From Winslowiella arboricola (lineage in GTDB: Bacteria > Pseudomonadota > Gammaproteobacteria > Enterobacterales > Enterobacteriaceae), in assembly GCF_025527015.1 (NCBI RefSeq), contig NZ_JAODIM010000043.1, positions 496,001-560,000 of the forward strand: 64,000 nt of DNA, read 5' to 3'. The notes under the pieces are model-generated. The model was given only the letters and a program-made list of their open reading frames with translations, had not been told where the DNA came from and did not search any database. This document shows, piece by piece, positions 37,417-45,789 of this stretch (the first letter of the stretch is position 1; every line of letters starts with the position of its first letter). The position numbers and the translations under genes were made by a program.

Positions 37417-37439
37417 ATAACGCATTTGATATGCGTTAT
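37417..37439. promoter_or_regulatory. Perfect 9-bp inverted repeat, candidate operator
   Basis: ATAACGCAT and ATGCGTTAT are exact reverse complements around TTGAT, in the divergent promoter region between peroxiredoxin and the DapA-like gene. A related imperfect site, TAACATGCGTTA, lies at 37511-37522. The shared half ATGCGTTA suggests one regulator, possibly the ArsR-like protein, binding both. Confidence 0.5.
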
Positions 37440-37576
37440 CCTGCATAGAAAATCAGTTTTTGATGGTTTGAATCTGCGTATTAGCCAGTAATATTGGCTT
37501 AACAGTGCGATAACATGCGTTAAAGCATAAGTTTTTTATCCTGATATAGCGTAACGGTTAACTGACAAGGTTTATC

Positions 37577-38497
37577 ATGCATAACAACGTCCCCGACCTG
37601 ATTGTTCCGCCGCTTACCCCTTTTGATGCGCAATTGCGTATTGATGAAACCTTGCTGCAACACCAGGTTAATTATGTGGTGGAACAGTGTGACGCCACTT
37701 TAGTTATCGCGGCCGGTGTCGAGGCGCAGGAGTACAGCTGTCTGACGCTGGAACAGCGCAAATGGCTGATCGCCAAAACCATTGAATTTGTTGACGGTCG
37801 GCGCCCGGTGGTGGCGGGGATTTCACACCCCTCTTTTAAAGTCGCGCTGGAGCTGGCCGATTACGCCGGCGCACAAGGGGCGCAGGCAGTGCAGATTCTG
37901 GCACCATTGCGCCCGTTTGGCGGCGCGCCTGCTACCGGCGACCTGGTTAACTATTTTACGCATATTACGCGGGAAACCAGTCTGCCCGTGATGCTGTATC
38001 TCAATGCCGGCCCCGGGGCTGATGTTTCACTGGAAGCCACCATCGAACTGGCCCGGCTCGACGGCATTCACTACATCAAAGAGAGTTCCCGTGACCTGTC
38101 CCGCGTTTCACGCCTGATCCAGCAAATTGATAAAGCGGGACTGGCGCACTATTACACCACCATGCAGATGCTGCTGATCACCCTTGAGCTGGGCGGTTCC
38201 GGCGCCACCATGCCGCCACCGGCGGCAGCGCTGGGGCGGAAGCTGATCAATGCCTGGCAGCAAGGCGATATGGCGCTGGCGCGTCATCTTCAGTCGCAGT
38301 TTGCGCTGTTTCCCGCCCAGTGGATGAAATATGGCCTGACGCCAGTGATGAAAGCCGCGATGCAGTGGCTGGGGGTAACCGCCGGAGAGCCGTACCCGCC
38401 TTACGCTTCGCTATCCGCGCAGGATCGTGAAGTGCTGGAAAACTATTTACGCACCACCGACTTAACCCATCAGGAGAGACCCCATGTTAAATATTAA
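37577..38497 (+). CDS. DapA/NanA-family aldolase or dehydratase
   Basis: 306 residues of the dihydrodipicolinate synthase/N-acetylneuraminate lyase superfamily. VPPLTPFD opens the barrel, VMLYLNAGPG carries the conserved Tyr, and GIHYIKESSRD carries the Schiff-base Lys. Members include lyases of keto-acids and aromatic-pyruvate adducts, so the name does not fix the reaction. It is the first gene of an eight-gene overlapping operon and overlaps the next gene by 14 bp. A role in splitting a product released by the flavin monooxygenases is plausible. Confidence 0.85.
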   Translation: MHNNVPDLIVPPLTPFDAQLRIDETLLQHQVNYVVEQCDATLVIAAGVEAQEYSCLTLEQRKWLIAKTIEFVDGRRPVVAGISHPSFKVALELADYAGAQGAQAVQILAPLRPFGGAPATGDLVNYFTHITRETSLPVMLYLNAGPGADVSLEATIELARLDGIHYIKESSRDLSRVSRLIQQIDKAGLAHYYTTMQMLLITLELGGSGATMPPPAAALGRKLINAWQQGDMALARHLQSQFALFPAQWMKYGLTPVMKAAMQWLGVTAGEPYPPYASLSAQDREVLENYLRTTDLTHQERPHVKY

Positions 38498-38918
38498 ACG
38501 CCTGTCCGTTGACGAGGCCGATACCCTGGTTGAAGGCGCGCTGATTTCATCACGGGAACTGAAGATCCCGATGTGTATCGCGGTAACCGATGAGTCAGGG
38601 CATCTGATCAGTTTTCGCCGGATGGATGGCGGCAAAATCACCAGTATTTCTATTGCGGTGGATAAAGCCTTTACCGCGGCGACAGCGCGTAAACCTACCC
38701 ATGTTTATAACCAGTTATGTGTCTCCGGCCAGCCCACTTTTGGGATACATATCACCAATAACGGCCATTTCTCGATTATTGGCGGTGGCCTGCCGGTAAC
38801 CGTTGACGGTGAGATTGTCGCAGGCATCGGTATCAGTTCCGGCACCGCGGAAGAGGATCGGGTGGTGGCGGAAGCCGCGCTGGCCCACTTCTATCAAACC
38901 TTACGGTATGCGCCATGA
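38484..38918 (+). CDS. GlcG/HbpS-family (DUF336) protein
   Basis: 144 residues typical of the GlcG/HbpS family: A-D-LVEGAL, IAVTDESGHLISFRRMDGGKITSISIAVDKAFTAA, GIHITNNGHFSIIGGGLPV. Relatives bind haem or cobalamin-like cofactors or are auxiliary proteins in catabolic operons; biochemical roles are mostly unknown. It overlaps both neighbours (14 bp with the aldolase; ATGA with the ABC ATPase). Confidence 0.85.
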   Translation: MLNIKRLSVDEADTLVEGALISSRELKIPMCIAVTDESGHLISFRRMDGGKITSISIAVDKAFTAATARKPTHVYNQLCVSGQPTFGIHITNNGHFSIIGGGLPVTVDGEIVAGIGISSGTAEEDRVVAEAALAHFYQTLRYAP

Positions 38919-39751
38919 GCAGTGCCCATGCTCAGCTTGCTGAGGTCGTTCCGCTGGTAAAGCATTGCGTGCTGAAAGTTGAGGCGCTGGATTACCGCGT
39001 TAGTTCGCCACGCCACGACACGCCACAGTACATCCTGAAACAGCTACAACTTGAGGTGAATGATCAGGAGTTTGTCAGCATTGTTGGCCCCAGCGGATGT
39101 GGTAAAAGCACCCTGCTCAATTTTATCGCTGGCCTGACGGAAATTCAGTCCGGGCAGATTACGCTGGCGAATACCCCTTCCGGCGCGTTACCACACCTTG
39201 GTTATATGTTCCAGCAGCATGGTTTGCTGCCCTGGCGCAGCGTGCGCGATAACGTGGCGCTGGGGCTGGAGATTGCCGCTACCGATAAAATGCAAATCCG
39301 TGACCGCGTCACGCAAATCATTGCCGAGATGGGACTGGCGGGTTATGAAGACCATTTTCCTTCCCAGCTTTCCGGTGGCATGTGCCAGCGCGTGTCGCTG
39401 GCGCGTACGCTGATTACCAATCCCGACATTATCCTGATGGATGAGCCTTTTGGCGCGCTGGATGCGCAGACGCGCATTTTTATCCAGGAGATGTTTAACG
39501 CCTGGCGTGAAGCCCATCAGAAAACGGTGCTGTTTGTTACCCACGACCTGGCTGAAGCCATTTTCCTCTCTGACCGTATTGTGGTGATGGGTACTCGTCC
39601 CGGTCGGGTGGTGGCGGAGTATCAGATCAACCTGCCCCGGCCACGCGACTTTGACAGCCTGCGCGCCTCAGCGCCGTTTAATACGCTGCTCAATCAAATC
39701 TGGCGTGATATCAAAACCCAGACGCTTAACGGGGGCGCAGCAGATGAGTGA
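38915..39751 (+). CDS. SsuB/TauB-type ABC importer ATPase
   Basis: 278 residues of the nitrate/sulfonate/taurine family: Walker A GPSGCGKST, Q-loop YMFQQHGLLPWRSV, signature LSGGMCQRV, Walker B IILMDEPFGALD, H-loop FVTHDLAEAIF. ATGA overlap with the GlcG-like gene and 8-bp overlap with the permease gene. Forms a full importer with the next two genes. Confidence 0.9.
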   Translation: MSSAHAQLAEVVPLVKHCVLKVEALDYRVSSPRHDTPQYILKQLQLEVNDQEFVSIVGPSGCGKSTLLNFIAGLTEIQSGQITLANTPSGALPHLGYMFQQHGLLPWRSVRDNVALGLEIAATDKMQIRDRVTQIIAEMGLAGYEDHFPSQLSGGMCQRVSLARTLITNPDIILMDEPFGALDAQTRIFIQEMFNAWREAHQKTVLFVTHDLAEAIFLSDRIVVMGTRPGRVVAEYQINLPRPRDFDSLRASAPFNTLLNQIWRDIKTQTLNGGAADE

Positions 39752-40508
39752 CAAACGCAAAATACACCTGATCCAGCTGCTGATTCTGATCGGCGGTCTG
39801 ACGCTGTGGGAATCCGGCGCCACGCTCGGCCTGTTTAACCCTTTCTGGACCAGCAGTCCGCGTCTGCTGGCGCAGGCGTTAGGTGAATCGCTGATGCAAA
39901 ACAGCATCAGCTATCATCTCGGCGTCACCCTGCTTGAAGCGCTGAGCGGGCTGCTGGCCGGTAGTGTCTGCGGTGTGCTGCTGGGATTGCTGCTGGGTAT
40001 GAGTCGTCTGACCGGCGCGGCGCTCGAGCCGTTTATTATCGCGCTAAACAGTCTGCCACGTGTGGCGCTGGCGCCGCTGATTGTGATGTTTGTCGGTATC
40101 GGTTTTAGTTCCAAGTTCCTGCTGGCCTTCTCGCTGGTCATCGTGCCGATGATGATTAACACCTGGGAAGGGATTAAAGCCGTCGATCCGATTCAGCTGA
40201 ACCTGATGAAAGTGATGCGCGCTAACCGCTGGCAGCTGTTCAGCAAAGTGTTACTGCCCAACTGCGTGCCCTGGCTGTTTTCCGGGCTGCGCATTTCACT
40301 CTCCTTCGCCATTATCGGCGCGATTGTCGGGGAGTTTATCTCCGCCCGCGCCGGTATCGGCTACATGATGGATGAAGCAGCTGGCGGTTTTGACACCACC
40401 GGCATGCTGATGCCGCTGTTTGTCCTGATGTTAGTTTCCTTTGCCCTTGACCGGCTAATCCTGGCGCTATCCCGACACTACTTACACTGGCGGCAACCTG
40501 CCCGCTAA
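39744..40508 (+). CDS. SsuC/TauC-type ABC importer permease
   Basis: 254 residues from ATG 39744, which overlaps the ATPase stop; the frame is open further upstream but that part is antisense to nothing real. About six transmembrane segments with the EAA-type loop (MKVMRANRWQLFSKVLLPNCVPW) and AIVGEFISARAGIGYM, a hallmark of sulfonate/nitrate permeases. Confidence 0.9.
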   Translation: MSDKRKIHLIQLLILIGGLTLWESGATLGLFNPFWTSSPRLLAQALGESLMQNSISYHLGVTLLEALSGLLAGSVCGVLLGLLLGMSRLTGAALEPFIIALNSLPRVALAPLIVMFVGIGFSSKFLLAFSLVIVPMMINTWEGIKAVDPIQLNLMKVMRANRWQLFSKVLLPNCVPWLFSGLRISLSFAIIGAIVGEFISARAGIGYMMDEAAGGFDTTGMLMPLFVLMLVSFALDRLILALSRHYLHWRQPAR

Positions 40509-40537
40509 ACCTTTACTGGCTTTTATACGGAGTAATG

Positions 40538-41572
40538 ATGAAACGTTTTTTACCCACAAAGCAACATAAGTTACTGGCCAGTGCCGCGCTGTTAATCAGC
40601 AGTCTGATCGTGAGTCAGGGTGCGGTGGCGGAAGAGCTGCATATTGGCGTCTCCAACCGCTCGCTTCTGGGGCTGCCGATTCTGGTAGCCAAAGAGAAAG
40701 GTTTTTTTGCTCAGCAGGGACTGGATGTCTCCATTGATTACTTTGCCGGTGGCGTACCGGCCACCGCCGCGTTGATTGGCGGTTCGGTGCAGTTTATCGA
40801 CGCCGCCTTTGAAAACAATCTTAAGGCGGTAAAAAAAGGCCAGCAGATTGTCAGCGTCGCCAATTTACAGACCGACTTTGCCGGGGCAGTGATTGTGCGC
40901 AAGGAGAGCGTGAAGTCACTGGGACGCGCGCCAACCGTGAAGGATCTGCAAGGGCTGCGTGTCGGCACGCTGGCGCGCGGCGGCTTTGCTGATGTCTCGA
41001 TGCGCTATATTGCGGCAGATGCCGGACTGGACCCGGAAAAAGATCTTACGCTGATTCCGGTGCGTGGCGCAGACCGCCAGCTGACCGCAGGTGAAGCCGG
41101 TGAAATTGACGCGGCGTTTGTGATGGAGCCCTGGAACGTAATTGCAGTGGAAGGCGGCGATAAATGGCAGTACGTGCTCGATCTGACCAATGGCCAGGGG
41201 CCGGATGTCTTCCAGGGGCTGGGCTATACCACGCTGCAAACTACCCGCGAATATATCACTGAAAACCGTGAAACCAGCGAAAAAGTAGTAAATGCAATCG
41301 TGGCTTCGCTGCGCTACATCGTTGCGCCGGAAAATCTCGATGCGGTCGCTGAAGTGGCAAACAAGGAGTATGGCAATCCTGGTGTCGCTGTGGTGAAAAA
41401 ATCCATTCAACGTCAGCTGCACACCTTTTCGCCGGTGCTGACCGAGAGCGCGCTGAATAAAACCGGTCATCTGTTGCTGGAGAGTCAGTCAATTAAAGCC
41501 CCGCTTCCGGCGTGGAAGGAGGTGGTAGATACCTCATTCACTCCGCTGTGGGACAGCTTTAAAGCCAACTGA
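40538..41572 (+). CDS. SsuA/TauA/NrtA-type substrate-binding protein
   Basis: 344 residues with a signal peptide (cleavage near GAVAEE) and the nitrate/sulfonate-binding fold (HIGVSNRSLLGLPILVAKEKGFF, GSVQFIDAAFENNLKAV, LRVGTLARGG, AAFVMEPWNVIAVEGG). It is distinct from the SsuA-like protein at 1228-2175, lacking EFPAGPQ, so the ligand probably differs. The second of two adjacent ATGs has the better distance from GGAG. Completes the importer of this operon. Confidence 0.87.
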   Translation: MKRFLPTKQHKLLASAALLISSLIVSQGAVAEELHIGVSNRSLLGLPILVAKEKGFFAQQGLDVSIDYFAGGVPATAALIGGSVQFIDAAFENNLKAVKKGQQIVSVANLQTDFAGAVIVRKESVKSLGRAPTVKDLQGLRVGTLARGGFADVSMRYIAADAGLDPEKDLTLIPVRGADRQLTAGEAGEIDAAFVMEPWNVIAVEGGDKWQYVLDLTNGQGPDVFQGLGYTTLQTTREYITENRETSEKVVNAIVASLRYIVAPENLDAVAEVANKEYGNPGVAVVKKSIQRQLHTFSPVLTESALNKTGHLLLESQSIKAPLPAWKEVVDTSFTPLWDSFKAN

Positions 41573-41590
41573 TAACTGAGGAGAGAGAAG

Positions 41591-42748
41591 ATGTCTGAGC
41601 AAACTGTGGGGCCGCTCGATTATCCTGACAGCCCGCTGGCGCTGGCAGCCAGACAACCGCTGATGCTGGGGCTGTTTCTGCCGACCCAGACCGGTGGATT
41701 TTCACAATCCACCCATCCGCGCGCCACCGACTGGTCATTTGATTACAATGCGCAACTGACGCTGGCGGCGGAGAAGTATGGTTTTGATTTTGTCTTCAGC
41801 CTGCAACAATGGGTGCCAAAAGGTGGCTTTGGCGGTGAGATGCACTATCGGGAAAACTTTCTCGATCCGTTTATCACCACCGTGGCGTTAAGCTCACTGA
41901 CGTCACGCATTATCACCATCTCCACCGTCAATGTGCTGTATGGCAATCTGCACCCGTTATATCTGGCGCGCTTTGCCGCCACCGCCGACCATATCGCCAA
42001 AGGGCGTTTTGGCCTGAATATCGTCACCGGCTATGACGCCAAAGAGCCGCTGATGTTTGGTATGGACCGGCTGGATCATGATGCGCGTTACCAGCAAGCC
42101 AGCGAATTCTCCACGATAATGGAGACCCTGTGGCAGGGTGAGGATAATCTCGATTTTGCCGGGGACTTTTACCAGCTGCAACAGGCATGGGTATCGCCTG
42201 CCCCCCGCTATGGCCGACCAATTATGGTCTCCGCCAGTGCTTCGCCAGCCGGTTTTGCCTATGCTGCGCAACACTCAGATATTGTGTTTACCTCCAGCCC
42301 GGCGGGCGCGGTTTTTGCACAGGCGATAACGGCATTGCCTGCCCATACTGCATCGATCAGAACCGCTTACCAGCAGCAGGGAAAAACGCCTAAAATCATT
42401 ATTTTCCCGCTGATTATCTGTCGACCGACGCGCGAAGAAGCCTTTGCGTATCGCGATGCGATTGTGGCTCAGGCCGATAAAGCCTCGATCCAGGCGTATA
42501 CCGCCCGCCACTCCGGCGGCGATGCACACGGCTGGAAACAGCATATTCCCGCGGACCGGGTGCTGGGCGGCCATATCCAGATTATTGGCAGTCCGCAGGA
42601 TGTTGCCGATGAGCTTGAACAACTGCATCAGGCGGGTATCGATGGCGTACAGCTCGGTTTTTACGACTATGCGCCCGAACTGGCATTCTTTGCTGAGCAG
42701 GTATTGCCGTTACTGAAACAGCGCAATTTACGACGGGATCTGCCATGA
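41591..42748 (+). CDS. LLM flavin monooxygenase, SfnG/SsuD/RutA-like
   Basis: 385 residues of the luciferase-like family: LGLFLPTQTGGFSQSTHPRA, FVFSLQQWVPKGGFGGEMHY, ISTVNVLYGNLHPLYLARF, GRFGLNIVTGYDAKEPLMFG, ADRVLGGHIQIIGSPQ. It is similar in layout to dimethylsulfone and pyrimidine monooxygenases (SfnG, RutA), which use FMNH2 to break C-S or ring C-N bonds. The substrate is unknown. A GAGGAGAG sequence lies before the ATG, and ATGA overlaps the next gene. Confidence 0.85.
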   Translation: MSEQTVGPLDYPDSPLALAARQPLMLGLFLPTQTGGFSQSTHPRATDWSFDYNAQLTLAAEKYGFDFVFSLQQWVPKGGFGGEMHYRENFLDPFITTVALSSLTSRIITISTVNVLYGNLHPLYLARFAATADHIAKGRFGLNIVTGYDAKEPLMFGMDRLDHDARYQQASEFSTIMETLWQGEDNLDFAGDFYQLQQAWVSPAPRYGRPIMVSASASPAGFAYAAQHSDIVFTSSPAGAVFAQAITALPAHTASIRTAYQQQGKTPKIIIFPLIICRPTREEAFAYRDAIVAQADKASIQAYTARHSGGDAHGWKQHIPADRVLGGHIQIIGSPQDVADELEQLHQAGIDGVQLGFYDYAPELAFFAEQVLPLLKQRNLRRDLP

Positions 42749-44049
42749 GCGGGGGGTTGATCCTGAATGTCACGCTGCTGGGTTTGGGTATGCATCCGGC
42801 TGCATGGCGTCTGACCACGCGTTCTGGCGCGGCATATCTTGATGCCGCTTTTTATCGCGATATCGCGCTGACCGCCGAACGGGGTAAATTGCATGCCCTG
42901 TTTCTGGCGGATACGCTGGCTGCCGGTGAAGAAGCTTACCAGCGTCCGAATCTCGGCGCGATGGATCCGGTTACCGTACTCTCCTCGCTGGCGAATATCA
43001 CTCAACATATCGGTCTGGTGGCCACCGCCTCCACTACCTTTAACGACCCGTTCAATCTGGCCCGGCGCTTTATGACGCTCGACCATCTGAGCAACGGTCG
43101 CGCGGGCTGGAATATAGTGACCACTTTTGTCCCTGACGTGGCGGCTAATTTTGGTCAGCAAGGGTTGCCGCCCGTCGCAGCGCGTTATCAGCGCGCGGAA
43201 GAGTTTGTCGATGTGGTGCGTGCGCTATGGCAAAGCTGGCAGCCTGGCGCGATTGTCGACGATAAAAGCGGCGGAATCTTCGCCGATACGGCACGCATTC
43301 AGCCAGTTAACCATCATGGCGACCATTTTGATGTGCAGGGTCCGCTAACCCTGCCGCCATCCAGACAGCAGCACGCGGTACTGTTTCAGGCCGGTGCGTC
43401 GGAAGCCGGTCGCCAGCTGGCGGCGCGCAATGCCGATATTGTCTTCACCGCCCAGAATACCCTGCGCAGCGCACAACACTTTTATCAGGATATCAAACAG
43501 CGGGCGCGAGGCTTTGGCCGCGATCACCAGCAGATAAAGGTGCTGCCGGGACTGATGCCGATTATTGGCACCAGCGAAGCCGAAGCCCATGCGCGCAAGG
43601 CACAGCTGGATGCGCTGGCCGGTGAAAGTGAACTGAAAAAGCTGGCATTACGTTTAGGGGTGGAGGTCAGCGATTTAGCACTGGATAAGCCGCTGCCGGT
43701 CGACAAAATCCTCAGCAACCCGAATTTTTGCGGCGCGGAAGGTTTTCGCGATGCTGCGCTGCGGCTGGCCAGCGAGGAAAACCTGACGGTACGCGAGTTG
43801 CTATACCGCAATGGCGGTGGTCATTTACAGGCCATTGGGACACCGGCACAAATCGCCGACCTGATTGAGCACTGGTATCAGCATCAGGCCGCCGATGGTT
43901 TTAATCTGATGATTGACTCGCTGCCGGACGGCCTGCATCGCTTTGTCGATTCGGTGGTGCCATTGCTGCAACAGCGCGGCGTTTTTCATCAGGATTACCA
44001 CGGAACAACGTTACGAGAAAACCTGGGATTTGGAGTCCACCATGATTGA
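42745..44049 (+). CDS. LLM flavin monooxygenase, NtaA/SnaA/DszA type
   Basis: 434 residues: LGMHPAAWR, LHALFLADTLAAGEEAY, RRFMTLDHLSNGRAGWNIVTT, HHGDHFDVQGPLTLPPSRQQHAVLFQAGASEAGRQLAARNADIVF. It belongs to the same branch as the protein at 8392-9768. Together with the previous gene it may form a two-step oxidation, as in dibenzothiophene or nitrilotriacetate breakdown. It overlaps the upstream gene (ATGA) and the crotonase gene (8 bp). No flavin reductase gene is present in this operon. Confidence 0.85.
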   Translation: MSGGLILNVTLLGLGMHPAAWRLTTRSGAAYLDAAFYRDIALTAERGKLHALFLADTLAAGEEAYQRPNLGAMDPVTVLSSLANITQHIGLVATASTTFNDPFNLARRFMTLDHLSNGRAGWNIVTTFVPDVAANFGQQGLPPVAARYQRAEEFVDVVRALWQSWQPGAIVDDKSGGIFADTARIQPVNHHGDHFDVQGPLTLPPSRQQHAVLFQAGASEAGRQLAARNADIVFTAQNTLRSAQHFYQDIKQRARGFGRDHQQIKVLPGLMPIIGTSEAEAHARKAQLDALAGESELKKLALRLGVEVSDLALDKPLPVDKILSNPNFCGAEGFRDAALRLASEENLTVRELLYRNGGGHLQAIGTPAQIADLIEHWYQHQAADGFNLMIDSLPDGLHRFVDSVVPLLQQRGVFHQDYHGTTLRENLGFGVHHD

Positions 44050-44740
44050 GTATCAGTTTAACCACGGCGTGGCACGTATCACGCTAAACAGCCCGGCAAC
44101 CGGCAATCGCTTTACCCGTCAGGCGATGCTGGATTTTATCGCCGCCATCGATCAGGCGCAGACAGCTGAAGCCGCCGTATTAGTTATCGCCGCGCAGGGC
44201 GCTGACTTTACCTTTGGCCGCGATCAAAAAGAGCGCTTACCGGATGTGCCGTTGCGACAAAATCTTGCGCTAATCCTCGAAGCCAATGCGAAGTTACGTG
44301 CTTTTAGCGGGGTCAGTATTGCGCTGGTGCAGGGGCATGCGCTGGGATTTGGCTCGGGTATTTCGCTGCACAGCACGATTTCGCTGGCCGCAGAAAGCGC
44401 CCATTTTGGCTTTGATGAGATCGATCATAATCTGGCGCCGTTGATTGTCGTCGCCTATCTGCCCCACTTTATCTCACCGCGTGTTGCGGAAGATCTGGTG
44501 ATCACCGGACGGCATGTGCCAGCCGATGAAGCACAACGCATTGGCCTGGTCACCCGTGTGGTGCCGGATGATGCCTTACAGGCAACTGCTGAGGAGATTA
44601 TTGCAAAGATCCATCAGACACCGGCAGCGGTGCGCGTGATCCGGCGCTACACGCAGCATCTGCCGGGCTATCCCTCCGCGGAACTGAGTCTGCAAGCGGT
44701 AGAAGACCTTGCCTTCTGGGTTGAGCAAGGCAAGCAGTAA
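44042..44740 (+). CDS. Enoyl-CoA hydratase/isomerase-family protein
   Basis: 232 residues, short crotonase fold: VARITLNSPATGNRF, FTFGRDQKE, LVQGHALGFGSGISLHSTISLAAESAHFGFDEI, ARLVTRV-like GLVTRVVPDDAL. The oxyanion-hole glycine region (GHALGFGSG) is present. ATG 44042 overlaps the preceding stop. It closes the operon; with a DapA-like aldolase at the beginning, the operon encodes both C-S/C-N cleavage and carbon-skeleton steps. A terminator-like hairpin follows directly. Confidence 0.83.
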   Translation: MIEYQFNHGVARITLNSPATGNRFTRQAMLDFIAAIDQAQTAEAAVLVIAAQGADFTFGRDQKERLPDVPLRQNLALILEANAKLRAFSGVSIALVQGHALGFGSGISLHSTISLAAESAHFGFDEIDHNLAPLIVVAYLPHFISPRVAEDLVITGRHVPADEAQRIGLVTRVVPDDALQATAEEIIAKIHQTPAAVRVIRRYTQHLPGYPSAELSLQAVEDLAFWVEQGKQ

Positions 44741-44742
44741 GT

Positions 44743-44777
44743 CGCTGCCCCGATCTTTGGGGCGGCGTACTATTTTT
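44743..44777 (+). terminator. Terminator-like hairpin after the eight-gene operon
   Basis: CGCTGCCCC and GGGGCGGCG pair (one G-T) around a 7-base loop, then TACTA and TTTTTT. It overlaps the end of the convergent VF530-like gene. Confidence 0.6.
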
Positions 44778-45054
44778 TACCCTGCCAGTTAGCCCATGGG
44801 CTGTCTGCGGGCAGCTGGTCACGGGTTGTCTGCGGCTCGCTCAGTGAATCAATATATAAGGCTTCCACTTCCTGGCGAGCCCAGGGTGTACGACGCAGAA
44901 ACTTCAGGCTGGATTTAACGCTGGGATCGCTTTTAAAGCAGTTAATATTGATGCGTTTGGCCAGTTCCGCCCAACCATAGCGAGCCACCAGGGCGTTAAC
45001 AATGGCTTCGAGGGTTACGCCATGCAGCGGGTCATTCGAGGTGTGGGCAGTCAT
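44770..45054 (-). CDS. VF530-family (DUF2132) DNA-binding protein
   Basis: 94 residues: [62 protein letters not shown], the full DUF2132/VF530 signature. ATG 45054 gives the usual family start; an upstream frame extension is unlikely. VF530 of Vibrio has been described as a DNA-binding fold; physiological role unknown. Confidence 0.88.
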   Translation of the reverse strand: MTAHTSNDPLHGVTLEAIVNALVARYGWAELAKRININCFKSDPSVKSSLKFLRRTPWARQEVEALYIDSLSEPQTTRDQLPADSPWANWQGKK

Positions 45055-45135
45055 AATCAATCCGGTAGCAAACAACAATTGCCCACACCATACTGACTGC
45101 CCGCCCCTTGTGCAAATATTCTGATGTCAGCCGGT

Positions 45136-45603
45136 TTACTTACGCACCAGCCGCTGCAGACGGTGATTCTGCCAGCGTTCAATTACCCCGCGCAGCACGA
45201 ACAGACGAAAACCCTTTACCAGTAACAGTGCGCCCCAGATCAGCGCCACCCAGGCCGACCAGTAGTTATCTGCTGAGGTCGCCTGGTTCAGGAACCAGAG
45301 TAGCGTGCAGACCACGACGGCGGTCACTGCCGCCCGATAAAAGCGCTTCTCTGCTTCGATTCGCTGCCTGGCGTCGGCAATTATCTGATCCAGCGACTGT
45401 TCAGCCGGAATACCGTTATCCGTCAGTTCGGCCACACTGGTATCAAACACCGCCGCCAGCGCACTGAGTGTTTCCAGACTCGGTTGCTCGCCGTTTTCAA
45501 TGCGCTGCACGGTGCGCACACTCAGGGATGCCATCTCCGCCAGCTGCTCCTGCGACCAGGCTCTGGCCAGCCGCAAATTGCGTACTTTATTACTGCTGCT
45601 CAT
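45136..45603 (-). CDS. Xre-family regulator with two-helix membrane domain
   Basis: 155 residues. Residues 5-62 form an Xre-type helix-turn-helix (LRLARAWSQEQLAEMASLSVRTVQRIENGEQPSLETLSALAAVF); after a linker, two transmembrane helices (about 88-108 and 115-135) lead to a basic tail. A membrane-tethered one-component regulator is implied. Target genes unknown; it is monocistronic. Confidence 0.82.
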   Translation of the reverse strand: MSSSNKVRNLRLARAWSQEQLAEMASLSVRTVQRIENGEQPSLETLSALAAVFDTSVAELTDNGIPAEQSLDQIIADARQRIEAEKRFYRAAVTAVVVCTLLWFLNQATSADNYWSAWVALIWGALLLVKGFRLFVLRGVIERWQNHRLQRLVRK

Positions 45604-45748
45604 TTTCGTTCTCCCTTTCGCTGCATGTTAATAACATGCCCACAGTATCGGCGGGATAACCGTCAGGCTCCACGACAGGAAGCTGACAGCAACCTGACAT
45701 CCCTGTGAAAAACTTAACCGGGAACGCTTTGCGCCTTTTCTGTTACCT

Positions 45749-45780
45749 GATACCAGATACCAGATACCAGATACCAGATA
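45749..45780. repeat. Heptanucleotide microsatellite (GATACCA)4
   Basis: Four perfect copies of GATACCA plus GATA, about 10 bp before the stop side of the AEC transporter gene and 145 bp upstream of the Xre regulator start. Not inside a gene. Confidence 0.9.
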
Positions 45781-45789
45781 AACTGCATT

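Noticed and set aside
37480-37510. Possible sigma-54 promoter (TTGGCTTAACAGTGCG) upstream of the eight-gene operon
   Set aside because: The spacing between GG and GC is nine bases instead of the required ten.
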